A stretch of 64,000 bases of DNA from Bacillota bacterium (GTDB lineage: Bacteria > Bacteroidota > Bacteroidia > Bacteroidales > Bacteroidaceae). This document shows positions 57,338 through 64,000 of the stretch, in pieces (within the stretch, counting starts at the first letter, position 1; every line of letters starts with the position of its first letter). The stretch lies in contig JAMPFD010000006.1 of assembly GCA_023664625.1 (NCBI GenBank), forward strand, positions 90,877-154,876. The letters run 5' to 3'. The notes beneath the pieces were generated by a model. It was given only the letters and a program-made list of their open reading frames with translations. It did not search any database and was not told where the DNA came from. A program made the position numbers and the translations under genes.

Positions 57338-58570
57338 TTACTGCACCTTCTTCTTCTTCACTTTCAAAGCAGGAATCTTGACTTTCACGCCTTCGCGGAT
57401 CTCCTTGACACCGCCGTTGACGGCTTCGACATAGCATTCCATGCCCGGACCAAGGTATGTTCTTGAAATACTTTCAAGCGTCTGTCCCTTTGCGGCCGTC
57501 ACCGTCTTGTCGATGCCGGTGATTATGTACGCACCTGTACGTATTCTCGGATCAGAGTCGTAGGATGCCGCCGGAAGAGTCTCCTTTTCCTTCACCGGCC
57601 CGGCTACAGTCTGCTCAGGAAGCTCCTTTTCAGGATTAACGGCCTCGGCCGTGTCTGCATTCTCGGCAGGGACCGCTTTCGGAGCCGCCTTCACCACTTT
57701 CCTGACGACGGTCTTTTTCACAGGAACGGCCGGCTTCGGTGTGACAGCCGTGTCCATGTTCGCCGTCATGCGGCCGACAAAGAAACCTGCTACAAAGAAC
57801 AGGGCGAGGAACACGCCGGACAGTAAATATATTGTCTTGTCGTTCTTTCCGTGTATATCCGCGGCAGCCTTATCCGGTGTCTCCGCTTCCTCATCGTCAT
57901 CGGAGTCGTTATCCTGCATGGCGGCAGCCGCGGGCGGAGCTTTCATGACAGTATCATCGGCGACAGGCTCCGGTTCTGCGGCAACTGTCTCCTGCACAGG
58001 CATCACGGTCTTCTTTTCCTGCTTAATCTCCGGGACGGTGGCTGTCCCACGGCCAACATTCTCCGCTTCCTCTTGCATTGGAGCCGGCTTTTGCTGTCCC
58101 GAACCGGTTCCCACGTCGGCTGTTCCCGTTGAAACCGGTTCGGAAGCCTCCGGCTCTTCTTGTATATTCACCTCTTCCCGCATCTCCTGCTGAGGATTTA
58201 CGGCAACGGTCTCATCAGCTTTCTCTGTCGTATCCTCCATATCGTCGAACACGACGCCGTCGTTGAGGACCACAGTCTCAAAATGCCCGAAAGGCTTGTT
58301 GACAGACTCCGCCATGGCTTTGTCGGGAGTGAAGGAAATCTTTTCATGGGAATCTATCATCACCCTCTCTCCTGTGTTCACGTTGATGCTGCTGCGCGGC
58401 TTCACTGTCTGGACCTTGAATGTTCCAAGGCCTTTAACCTTCACCTGGTCATCCGCCTGAAGCGTCGATTTCAGGAGTTCAAACATAGCGGAGAGAAACT
58501 GCTCGGACTCGGAGCGCGTAAGGCCATGCTTATCGGCAACGGTACGCGCGATGTCTTTCATCGTACTCAT
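57338..58570 (-). CDS. Membrane-anchored HU domain with LysM
   Basis: 410 residues. Residues 1-95 are an HU/IHF-like DNA-binding domain (MKDIARTVADKHGLTRSESE; VKVKGLGTFKVQTVKPRSSI). Residues about 110-244 are an acidic, Pro/Glu-rich linker, 246-268 a membrane helix (TIYLLSGVFLALFFVAGFF), 280-340 a Lys/Pro/Ala-rich segment, and 353-402 a LysM-like domain (KGQTLESISRTYLGPGMECY). The topology predicts DNA binding inside and peptidoglycan binding in the periplasm. It overlaps the upstream HU gene by four bases. The HU part is certain; a tether role is inference. Confidence 0.8.
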   Translation of the reverse strand: MSTMKDIARTVADKHGLTRSESEQFLSAMFELLKSTLQADDQVKVKGLGTFKVQTVKPRSSINVNTGERVMIDSHEKISFTPDKAMAESVNKPFGHFETVVLNDGVVFDDMEDTTEKADETVAVNPQQEMREEVNIQEEPEASEPVSTGTADVGTGSGQQKPAPMQEEAENVGRGTATVPEIKQEKKTVMPVQETVAAEPEPVADDTVMKAPPAAAAMQDNDSDDDEEAETPDKAAADIHGKNDKTIYLLSGVFLALFFVAGFFVGRMTANMDTAVTPKPAVPVKKTVVRKVVKAAPKAVPAENADTAEAVNPEKELPEQTVAGPVKEKETLPAASYDSDPRIRTGAYIITGIDKTVTAAKGQTLESISRTYLGPGMECYVEAVNGGVKEIREGVKVKIPALKVKKKKVQ

Positions 58571-58854
58571 TCCGCCCCTCCTTTCTTGATGTTTCCCTTG
58601 ACATTTGCGGCAGGTTTGAAGTTCAGTACAATCTTCGGCGGAACGAGCATGCGCTGTCCTGAAGACGGATTGACAATGATACGCTCCGTGCGCTTCTTCG
58701 GCTCGAATGTACCGAAGTTTGCGACAGTGACATTGTCCCCCTCGTCAAAAGTTGATGACATGGCAGCTATTACAGCATTGACCAAAGTCTGTGCCCTTTC
58801 TTTTCCAATGCCGGTATTCTTTGCTAATGTAGCTATAAATTCCTTATTATTCAC
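58567..58854 (-). CDS. HU family DNA-binding protein
   Basis: 95 residues, full-length HU/IHF fold: NNKEFIATLAKNTGIGKERA, ATVANFGTF-type strand and the arm IIVNPSSGQRMLVPPKIVLN, which grips the DNA minor groove. It is a nucleoid protein. It is coupled to the HU-LysM gene downstream and lies 18 bases after rimO. Confidence 0.92.
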   Translation of the reverse strand: MNNKEFIATLAKNTGIGKERAQTLVNAVIAAMSSTFDEGDNVTVANFGTFEPKKRTERIIVNPSSGQRMLVPPKIVLNFKPAANVKGNIKKGGAE

Positions 58855-58872
58855 TGTCTGTATCTTTATAAA

Positions 58873-60177
58873 CTATTTCACCACGGTTGCATATAGGTCA
58901 AACTCTTCAGCGGCTGTAACCCTGACGTTGTAGAAGCAGCCCTTACGCAGTGTTTTCTCACGGACAGGGATGAGAACTTCCGGATCCACTTCCGGCGAAC
59001 TGAATTCTGAGCGGCATACGTAATAGTCGCCTTCTTTCCTGTCAACGACAATCTCCATTGTCCTGCCGATCATTTCTGCCTGAAGTTCTGCTGAAATATT
59101 CTGCTGCACGCGCATGATTTTGTCAAGCCGCGCCTGCTTCGTCTCTTCCGGCACATCGTCCTTATAGTTCTTGGCACTGTACGTTCCTTCTTCTTCCGAA
59201 TAGGCGAAAGCTCCCATACATTCAAAGCGTGCCCATTTTACGAACTCCACAAGTTCATGGAAATCCTCGTCCGTCTCTCCGGGGAAACCTACCATGAGTG
59301 TCGTACGCAGATGTATCCCCGGCACAGCTTCCCTCAGACTGGTGATGAGCTGCATGGTCTCCTCCTTTGTCGTATGACGGTGCATGCGTTGCAGCATATT
59401 GTCAGAGATATGCTGTAATGCAATGTCAAGATACTTGCACACGTTGGCGTTGTTGCGCATCACATCAAGCAGTTCGGTCGGAAACCGGTTCGGATAGGCA
59501 TAATGGAGGCGTATCCATTTCACACCTTTCACATGGGCAATGTCATCCACCAACCGGGCAATACGGCGTTCACCATATAAATCAATGCCATAATATGTCA
59601 GTTCCTGCGCTATGACGTTGAACTCGCGGACACCATTGGCGACAAGGAGACGGACTTCCTCCATGATTTCCTCCATCGGACGGCTCTTGTGCTTGCCTGT
59701 TATAAGAGGTATGGCACAATAAGCGCAACGGCGGTCACATCCTTCGCTGATTTTCAGATAGGCATAATGCTTCGGAGTTGTGGTAAGGCGCATATCTTTG
59801 CCACTGCCTGTACTTCCCAAATCAGGGAGAGACTCGGCAAAATCCTTGAAGTCAAACTTACCGTAATACTTGTCAACTTCAGGAATTGACTCTTCTAAAT
59901 CAGCAAGATAACGTTCCGACAGGCATCCCATGACGACAAGCTTGCCTATCTGTCCTTCCGCTTTTGCTTCAGTAAGTTCGAGAATAGCATTGACGCTCTC
60001 TTCTTTGGCATCCCCGATGAAGCCGCAAGTATTTACAACAACATATTCACCCGCCGGGCTGTCCGGATCATGATGCACATCATACCCTTTCTTTCCCAAA
60101 AGGCGCATCAAAGACTCACTGTCAACAAGATTCTTTGAGCAGCCCATTGTGATGATGTCAATTCTTCCTTTTATCAT
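58873..60177 (-). CDS. rimO: Ribosomal protein S12 methylthiotransferase
   Basis: 434 residues. A radical SAM enzyme that adds a methylthio group to Asp of ribosomal protein S12. N-terminal UPF0004 domain with MGCSKNLVDSE and NTCGFIGDAKEES, radical SAM motif EGCDRRCAYCAIP (CxxxCxxC), and a C-terminal TRAM domain. It follows ftsY on the minus strand, the usual Bacteroidales order. Confidence 0.96.
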   Translation of the reverse strand: MIKGRIDIITMGCSKNLVDSESLMRLLGKKGYDVHHDPDSPAGEYVVVNTCGFIGDAKEESVNAILELTEAKAEGQIGKLVVMGCLSERYLADLEESIPEVDKYYGKFDFKDFAESLPDLGSTGSGKDMRLTTTPKHYAYLKISEGCDRRCAYCAIPLITGKHKSRPMEEIMEEVRLLVANGVREFNVIAQELTYYGIDLYGERRIARLVDDIAHVKGVKWIRLHYAYPNRFPTELLDVMRNNANVCKYLDIALQHISDNMLQRMHRHTTKEETMQLITSLREAVPGIHLRTTLMVGFPGETDEDFHELVEFVKWARFECMGAFAYSEEEGTYSAKNYKDDVPEETKQARLDKIMRVQQNISAELQAEMIGRTMEIVVDRKEGDYYVCRSEFSSPEVDPEVLIPVREKTLRKGCFYNVRVTAAEEFDLYATVVK

Positions 60178-60239
60178 ATCTGTATAAAGAAGTTCAAAAA
60201 AAGTCCTTCCTCCTAAATCCTGAACATTATCAGGATTCT

Positions 60240-61190
60240 CTATTTCTTACCGAAAAGGGAGTCAACAAAACTTCTGCGGTTGAACAGCTGGAGGTCTTCC
60301 ATATTCTCACCAAGCCCGATATATTTCACAGGAACTTTCAGCTGATCGGATATCCCGATGACAACGCCGCCCTTTGCCGTTCCGTCAAGTTTCGTTATGG
60401 CAAGCGACGAGACTTCCGTCACGGCAGCAAACTGCTTTGCCTGCTCAAAGGCATTCTGCCCGGTGGAGCCGTCAAGGACAAGCATCACTTCATCCGGTGC
60501 ATCAGGAACAACTTTCTTCATGACATCCTTAATCTTCTTAAGCTCATTCATCAATCCGACCTTATTATGGAGACGGCCGGCCGTATCGATGATGACGACA
60601 TCTGCCCCGTTGGCTTTAGCGGATGAAAGGGTGTCGAAAGCCACACTCGCCGGGTCTGCTCCCATCTGTTGCTTGACAACCGGAACCCCTACTCGCTCGC
60701 CCCAGATAACAATCTGCTCCACGGCGGCTGCACGGAATGTATCCGCAGCACCGAGATAAACGTTCTTGCCGGCCTGCTTGAACTGATAAGCCAGTTTACC
60801 TATTGTAGTCGTCTTGCCGACGCCGTTAACTCCCACGACAAGAATAACATACGGCTTGCGGTCAGACGGAAGATCCCACTCGTCAAGATCGCCAGTATTA
60901 TTCTCTTCAAGCAAAGAGGCTATTTCTTCACGCAGGATGTTGTTCAGCTCAGATGTAGACACATACTTGTCACGTGCGACACGTACCTGTATGCGGTCAA
61001 TAATCTTAAGTGTAGTGTCAACTCCGACATCAGATGTGATGAGAACCTCTTCAAGCTCGTCAAGGACATCATCATCAACTGTAGTCTTGCCGGCTATCGC
61101 ACGGCCGATTTTCTCGAAGACACTGCTCTTTGTTTTTTCAAGTCCCTTGTCAAGTGTCTCTTTTTTCTTGAAAATACTGAATATTCCCAT
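60240..61190 (-). CDS. ftsY: Signal recognition particle receptor FtsY
   Basis: 316 residues, a short FtsY without the long acidic A domain. NG GTPase: VVGVNGVGKTTTIGKLAYQF, AADTFRAAAVEQ, VIIDTAGRLHNK, AITKLDGTAKGG. It docks ribosome-SRP complexes at the inner membrane. The EamA gene upstream ends 14 bases away. Confidence 0.96.
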   Translation of the reverse strand: MGIFSIFKKKETLDKGLEKTKSSVFEKIGRAIAGKTTVDDDVLDELEEVLITSDVGVDTTLKIIDRIQVRVARDKYVSTSELNNILREEIASLLEENNTGDLDEWDLPSDRKPYVILVVGVNGVGKTTTIGKLAYQFKQAGKNVYLGAADTFRAAAVEQIVIWGERVGVPVVKQQMGADPASVAFDTLSSAKANGADVVIIDTAGRLHNKVGLMNELKKIKDVMKKVVPDAPDEVMLVLDGSTGQNAFEQAKQFAAVTEVSSLAITKLDGTAKGGVVIGISDQLKVPVKYIGLGENMEDLQLFNRRSFVDSLFGKK

Positions 61191-61204
61191 GAGTGGTGTT
61201 TTTT

Positions 61205-62119
61205 TTATTTATTGTCTCTATTTACTATCCATACACCGATAAATATCAATGCCGTGGCAATTATTGTCTGCATGCTCAGAAGAGCCAATCCGAATATTAC
61301 TGCGTATGCTGCTGTCACGACAGGCTGCAGGTAGTTATACATTGCCACGGTAGTCGGCGATACATGCTTTTGCCCGATTGGAAGGAGGAGAAACGCAAGA
61401 AATGTGGCGAATATAATAATATAACAGAGTTCCATCCACATTTCCGTTGTCAACAATGAGAAATCTATCGCCGGCACTTCCGGAACATATAGCGGTATCA
61501 TCAGGACTGCAGAAATCAGGAACATCCATTTCATCAGTGTGAAAGGTGAATATTTACCTAAAATACCCCCGGACAGAACCAAATAAATTGCTCCGCATAC
61601 CTGACTCAGGACAAACAATGTATCTCCCAATACCGGATTGCTGACATTCATTTCCATATTGACATTACTGCCGAAAACGAAAAGCAACATGCCGGCAAAG
61701 CCGAGTATGACACCGATACCTTTTATCCATCCGACATTCTGTTTCATTAAAACAGCACCAAGCAACAAAGTGAAAAATGGAGTTATCCCACATAGTACCG
61801 TGCCGTCTACCGGACTTGCATATTTCAATCCTAAAGTGATGAATATCTGATTTGCAGCGATAATCATCAATGAGGCTGTCAAGACTTTCAGGTAATCTTT
61901 TCGCTCTATACGCTCCGTAGATATGGGATGAGAGGGAAATAAGAATTTGCAAACAGCCCAAAGTATCCAAAACAGCAGAGCAGCTCCGGCAGTTTTTATT
62001 CCTGCAAGAATAAGCGGCGGAATAATCTGCGAATTCAGCAAGTCCTTACCTAAAGGTGCATATAAGCCCCAGATGATATTTGCTCCAAGAAGTGCAATAT
62101 GTCCTTTTACCTTCTTCAA
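61205..62119 (-). CDS. EamA/DMT family transporter
   Basis: 304 residues with ten hydrophobic segments in two EamA repeats (LLGANIIWGLYAPLGKDLL... and LGDTLFVLSQVCGAIYLVL...). It probably exports a small metabolite; the substrate is unknown. It sits between DUF4295 and ftsY, which are neighbours in many Bacteroidetes, and begins 24 bases after the terminator of the ribosomal-protein unit, so it must be driven by read-through or its own promoter. Confidence 0.88.
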   Translation of the reverse strand: MKKVKGHIALLGANIIWGLYAPLGKDLLNSQIIPPLILAGIKTAGAALLFWILWAVCKFLFPSHPISTERIERKDYLKVLTASLMIIAANQIFITLGLKYASPVDGTVLCGITPFFTLLLGAVLMKQNVGWIKGIGVILGFAGMLLFVFGSNVNMEMNVSNPVLGDTLFVLSQVCGAIYLVLSGGILGKYSPFTLMKWMFLISAVLMIPLYVPEVPAIDFSLLTTEMWMELCYIIIFATFLAFLLLPIGQKHVSPTTVAMYNYLQPVVTAAYAVIFGLALLSMQTIIATALIFIGVWIVNRDNK

Positions 62120-62142
62120 TTCCGTTTACGTTTGTCGCATTA

Positions 62143-62187
62143 AAAAAAATCCGCACAACGCTCTGCGTTGCAGAACTTTGTGCGGAC
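62143..62187 (-). terminator. Terminator of the rpmB-rpmG-DUF4295 unit
   Basis: On the minus strand TCCGCACAA... pairs with ...TTGTGCGGA around an imperfect inner stem, followed by eight T. It lies 40 bases after the DUF4295 stop. Confidence 0.85.
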
Positions 62188-62227
62188 AAAAGTATCTTTT
62201 CGAATATTACGGTGAAAGAAATCTTGT

Positions 62228-62383
62228 TTATTTAAAGAAATCCTTTACGTCCTCGTTCTTGACCATCTGCTCATCAAACATGTAAGCTCCGGTCTTCGGA
62301 CTCTTCACCATTTTAATAACCTTAGTATAAGCGCGACCATCCTGCTTTCCTTCATGGAGGGTTGCGACCGCTTTCTTTGCCAT
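62228..62383 (-). CDS. DUF4295 small basic protein
   Basis: 51 residues (MAKKAVATLHEGKQDGRAYT... ending EDVKDFFK). It is a small basic protein found next to rpmG in Bacteroidetes and thought to be ribosome-associated. It is 20 bases downstream of rpmG and before the terminator. It is short and easily missed. Confidence 0.88.
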   Translation of the reverse strand: MAKKAVATLHEGKQDGRAYTKVIKMVKSPKTGAYMFDEQMVKNEDVKDFFK

Positions 62384-62403
62384 TGTCTAATCAGTTTAAT
62401 GGA

Positions 62404-62592
62404 TTATTTAATTTCCTTATGCACAGTCATGCGCTTAAGGATCGGATTGTACTTCTTGAGCTCCATACGCTCAGGAGTGTTCTTTCTGTTCTTTACTGTT
62501 ACATAACGGCTTGTTCCAGGAAGACCACTCTCCTTCATCTCAGTGCACTCGAGGATAACCTGCACTCTGTTGCCTTTAGCTTTCTTTGCCAT
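62404..62592 (-). CDS. rpmG: 50S ribosomal protein L33
   Basis: 62 residues. [18 protein letters not shown], then [20 protein letters not shown] and [15 protein letters not shown]. It lacks the CxxC pairs, the zinc-independent form. Six bases after rpmB. Confidence 0.95.
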   Translation of the reverse strand: MAKKAKGNRVQVILECTEMKESGLPGTSRYVTVKNRKNTPERMELKKYNPILKRMTVHKEIK

Positions 62593-62597
62593 ATTGA

Positions 62598-62861
62598 TTA
62601 TTCTCCTATAACTTTAATGTCCTTCCAATCAACATAACCATTTGCGACAGCCTTCTTGAGAGCCGCATCAAGGCCGATTTTGTTAATCAGACGCAGACCT
62701 GCTGCACTAATTTTAAGGGAAATCCAGCACTGCTCTTCTACGTAGTAGAACTTCTTGCTGAAGAGATTTACATCAAAGCTGCGCTTTGTGCGGTGCTTTG
62801 AGTGGGAAACGTTGTTGCCAATCATGGCTTTCTTTCCCGTAATCATACAAATTTTAGACAT
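62598..62861 (-). CDS. rpmB: 50S ribosomal protein L28
   Basis: 87 residues. [20 protein letters not shown] with SKHRTKRSF, then [18 protein letters not shown]. Only one Cys, so the zinc-free form. It is the first gene of the unit, with its promoter at 62912-62942. Confidence 0.96.
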   Translation of the reverse strand: MSKICMITGKKAMIGNNVSHSKHRTKRSFDVNLFSKKFYYVEEQCWISLKISAAGLRLINKIGLDAALKKAVANGYVDWKDIKVIGE

Positions 62862-62911
62862 TTCTATCTTAATTTTTGCGTTTCTAATTGATACTTATTC
62901 CAAACAGAGTG

Positions 62912-62942
62912 CAAAATTACATATTTTTTGTGAAAATACCAA
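62912..62942 (-). promoter_or_regulatory. rpmB promoter
   Basis: Minus strand: TTGG at 62939-62942, 19 bases, TAATTTTG at 62912-62919 followed by CAC, about 50 bases before the ATG. Confidence 0.65.
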
Positions 62943-63016
62943 GTCCACATCATGCGCAAAAGTTTTATTTATTTTTTTTTAACACAAAGATGCTTGGCAG
63001 AAGATATCAGGCATCT

Positions 63017-63754
63017 CTATTCTTCTTTCACTTCATAAGCTTTTATGATTCGCACATCCTTCAGCGGACGGTCATTATTGTCAGTATCAACCCATTGGAT
63101 GTCCCGCACAACATCCATACCCTCTACAACCTCTCCGAAAACAGTATATTGGCCGTCAAGATGCGGAGTGCCTCCTATGCGCCTGTACACATCCCTCACG
63201 TCAGGAACCAGCACGACATTGTCATTGCCGGACACTTTAAGACGCGCCTGCACCCTATCAAGCATGTCATCATCGAAACGAGTTACATAAACAATATAGA
63301 ACTGATACGCCGATGACGCCCTCTGCGGATTGACACTGTCGCTTTCACGTGCCATGCATAACGCTCCGCGTTTATGCATGATTCCTGGATAACGTATTTC
63401 TGCAGGAATTGTGTAAGGTTCCGGCGTATCACCAAGCGATTCGCCGGGAATTGCCGTACGGCTTGCAGGGTCACCGGACTGAATCATAAACTTATTAATG
63501 ACTCTATGGAACAGCAATCCGTCGTAAAATCCCTGATTCACAAGTGACTTGAAATTTTCTTTATGCAATGGTGTCTCGTCATACAGCACAACCTTAATCC
63601 GTCCCAATGTAGTTTCAATTATGACCTTAGTTCTGCTGTCATTCTCTTTCTGAGCGGAAACCGGCAAAGACAATGCCGTAAACAAGAGACATATTATCAT
63701 ATAAATACATCCCCTGGACAATTTACAGGTTTTATTCTCGTTGGATATCCTCAT
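63017..63754 (-). CDS. Secreted cyclophilin-type peptidyl-prolyl isomerase
   Basis: 245 residues from ATG 63754 (MRISNENKTCKL...; a TTG further upstream is unlikely). A basic N-terminus and a hydrophobic helix (IYMIICLLFTALSLPVSA) form a signal peptide. The cyclophilin core follows: VIIETTLGRIKVVLYDETPL, FYDGLLFHRVINKFMIQSGD (catalytic Arg), ALCMAR and YQFYIVY. It has two insertions compared with small cyclophilins. It assists folding in the periplasm. The promoter is at 63870-63901. Confidence 0.92.
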   Translation of the reverse strand: MRISNENKTCKLSRGCIYMIICLLFTALSLPVSAQKENDSRTKVIIETTLGRIKVVLYDETPLHKENFKSLVNQGFYDGLLFHRVINKFMIQSGDPASRTAIPGESLGDTPEPYTIPAEIRYPGIMHKRGALCMARESDSVNPQRASSAYQFYIVYVTRFDDDMLDRVQARLKVSGNDNVVLVPDVRDVYRRIGGTPHLDGQYTVFGEVVEGMDVVRDIQWVDTDNNDRPLKDVRIIKAYEVKEE

Positions 63755-63869
63755 AACTAAATGTGCTTCCACTGTCAAATATCTGTTGGCAAGATGAAAT
63801 CACAGCCGACAACGTGATGCTTAGTCATCGGTTGCTCGCCAAAGCTTCCTTACGCAATAATTGCAAGTG

Positions 63870-63901
63870 CAAAAATACATATTTTCTTGAAACTATACAA
63901 A
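63870..63901 (-). promoter_or_regulatory. Promoter of the cyclophilin gene
   Basis: Minus strand: TTTG at 63898-63901, 20 bases, TATTTTTG at 63870-63877 followed by CACTTGC. Full consensus. The leader to the ATG would be about 110 bases and contains no obvious structure. A second similar box (TAATTTTG, 63967-63974) lies near the window end. Confidence 0.7.
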
Positions 63902-64000
63902 TTTGCACAAAAATAAATTATAAGAACCACCATGAGTTTTCTAATGCCTAGAGTCAACCGGCAAGTGCAAAATTAGTAAAAATGTTTAAAGAACTCACAT

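Overview
The window comes from a Bacteroidales chromosome, most likely Prevotella or a close relative. The evidence is: repeated promoters of the Bacteroidetes type (TTTG, 19-21 bases, TAnnTTTG, usually followed by GC); few Shine-Dalgarno sites; a fused lpxC-fabZ gene; a type IX secretion plug protein (DUF5103); a class III fructose bisphosphatase; and the block rpmB-rpmG-DUF4295-ftsY-rimO-HU. From about 11 kb onward most genes are ordinary housekeeping genes. Accessory, decayed and repeat DNA is concentrated at 0-11 kb, with smaller pockets near 33, 37.5 and 53.5 kb. || 0-9.6 kb (+ strand): an AT-rich, tightly packed accessory array of about 14 small genes ending at a strong terminator (9661). 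It holds a VWA-like protein broken at an A7 run, three consecutive proteins sharing an N-terminal zinc ribbon (one soluble, one membrane-anchored with coiled coils, one carrying five Ig-like domains), a four-helix membrane protein, a DUF4407 membrane/coiled-coil protein, a truncated SPASM-type maturase next to a GNAT acetyltransferase, and several small zinc-ribbon or unknown proteins. I read it as a membrane-linked, zinc-ribbon-rich VWA module of unknown function. It is the best candidate here for an undescribed system. || 9.7-11 kb: gene remains, namely a frameshifted DUF1232 gene (+) and an RHS/YD-repeat fragment (-). 11-13.3 kb (-): peroxiredoxin, OmpA-like lipoprotein-sized protein, DUF5715 peptidase-like protein. 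13.3-32.3 kb (+): phoH, purC, aroE, purM, prfA, pyrF, HD hydrolase, lpxD, lpxC-fabZ, lpxA, miaA, a class A penicillin-binding protein, a Pif1/RecD-like helicase, an ExbB/ExbD set and an Lrp/AsnC regulator. 32.5-38 kb: a PepSY-like secreted protein, the remains of a DUF1593 gene, tRNA-Ser(CGA) and mfd. || 38-51.6 kb (+): esterase, pnuC, dolichol-phosphate-mannose-synthase-like glycosyltransferase, hisH-hisA-hisF-hisI-hisE, ftsE, lysC, lysA, two odd glycosyltransferase-like genes, fbp, a MurU-like nucleotidyltransferase. 51.6-55.3 kb (+): guaA, a small heptad-repeat protein, the T9SS plug protein. 55.5-63.8 kb (-): a PurF-like protein without the catalytic cysteine, an HU-transmembrane-LysM protein, HU, rimO, ftsY, EamA transporter, DUF4295, rpmG, rpmB and a secreted cyclophilin. 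|| Non-coding highlights: a four-times-22-bp repeat element occurs twice in intergenic DNA (11676 and 37761), and two decayed genes (DUF1232 and DUF1593) sit in apparently empty spacers. All family names rest on reading motifs, not on database searches.
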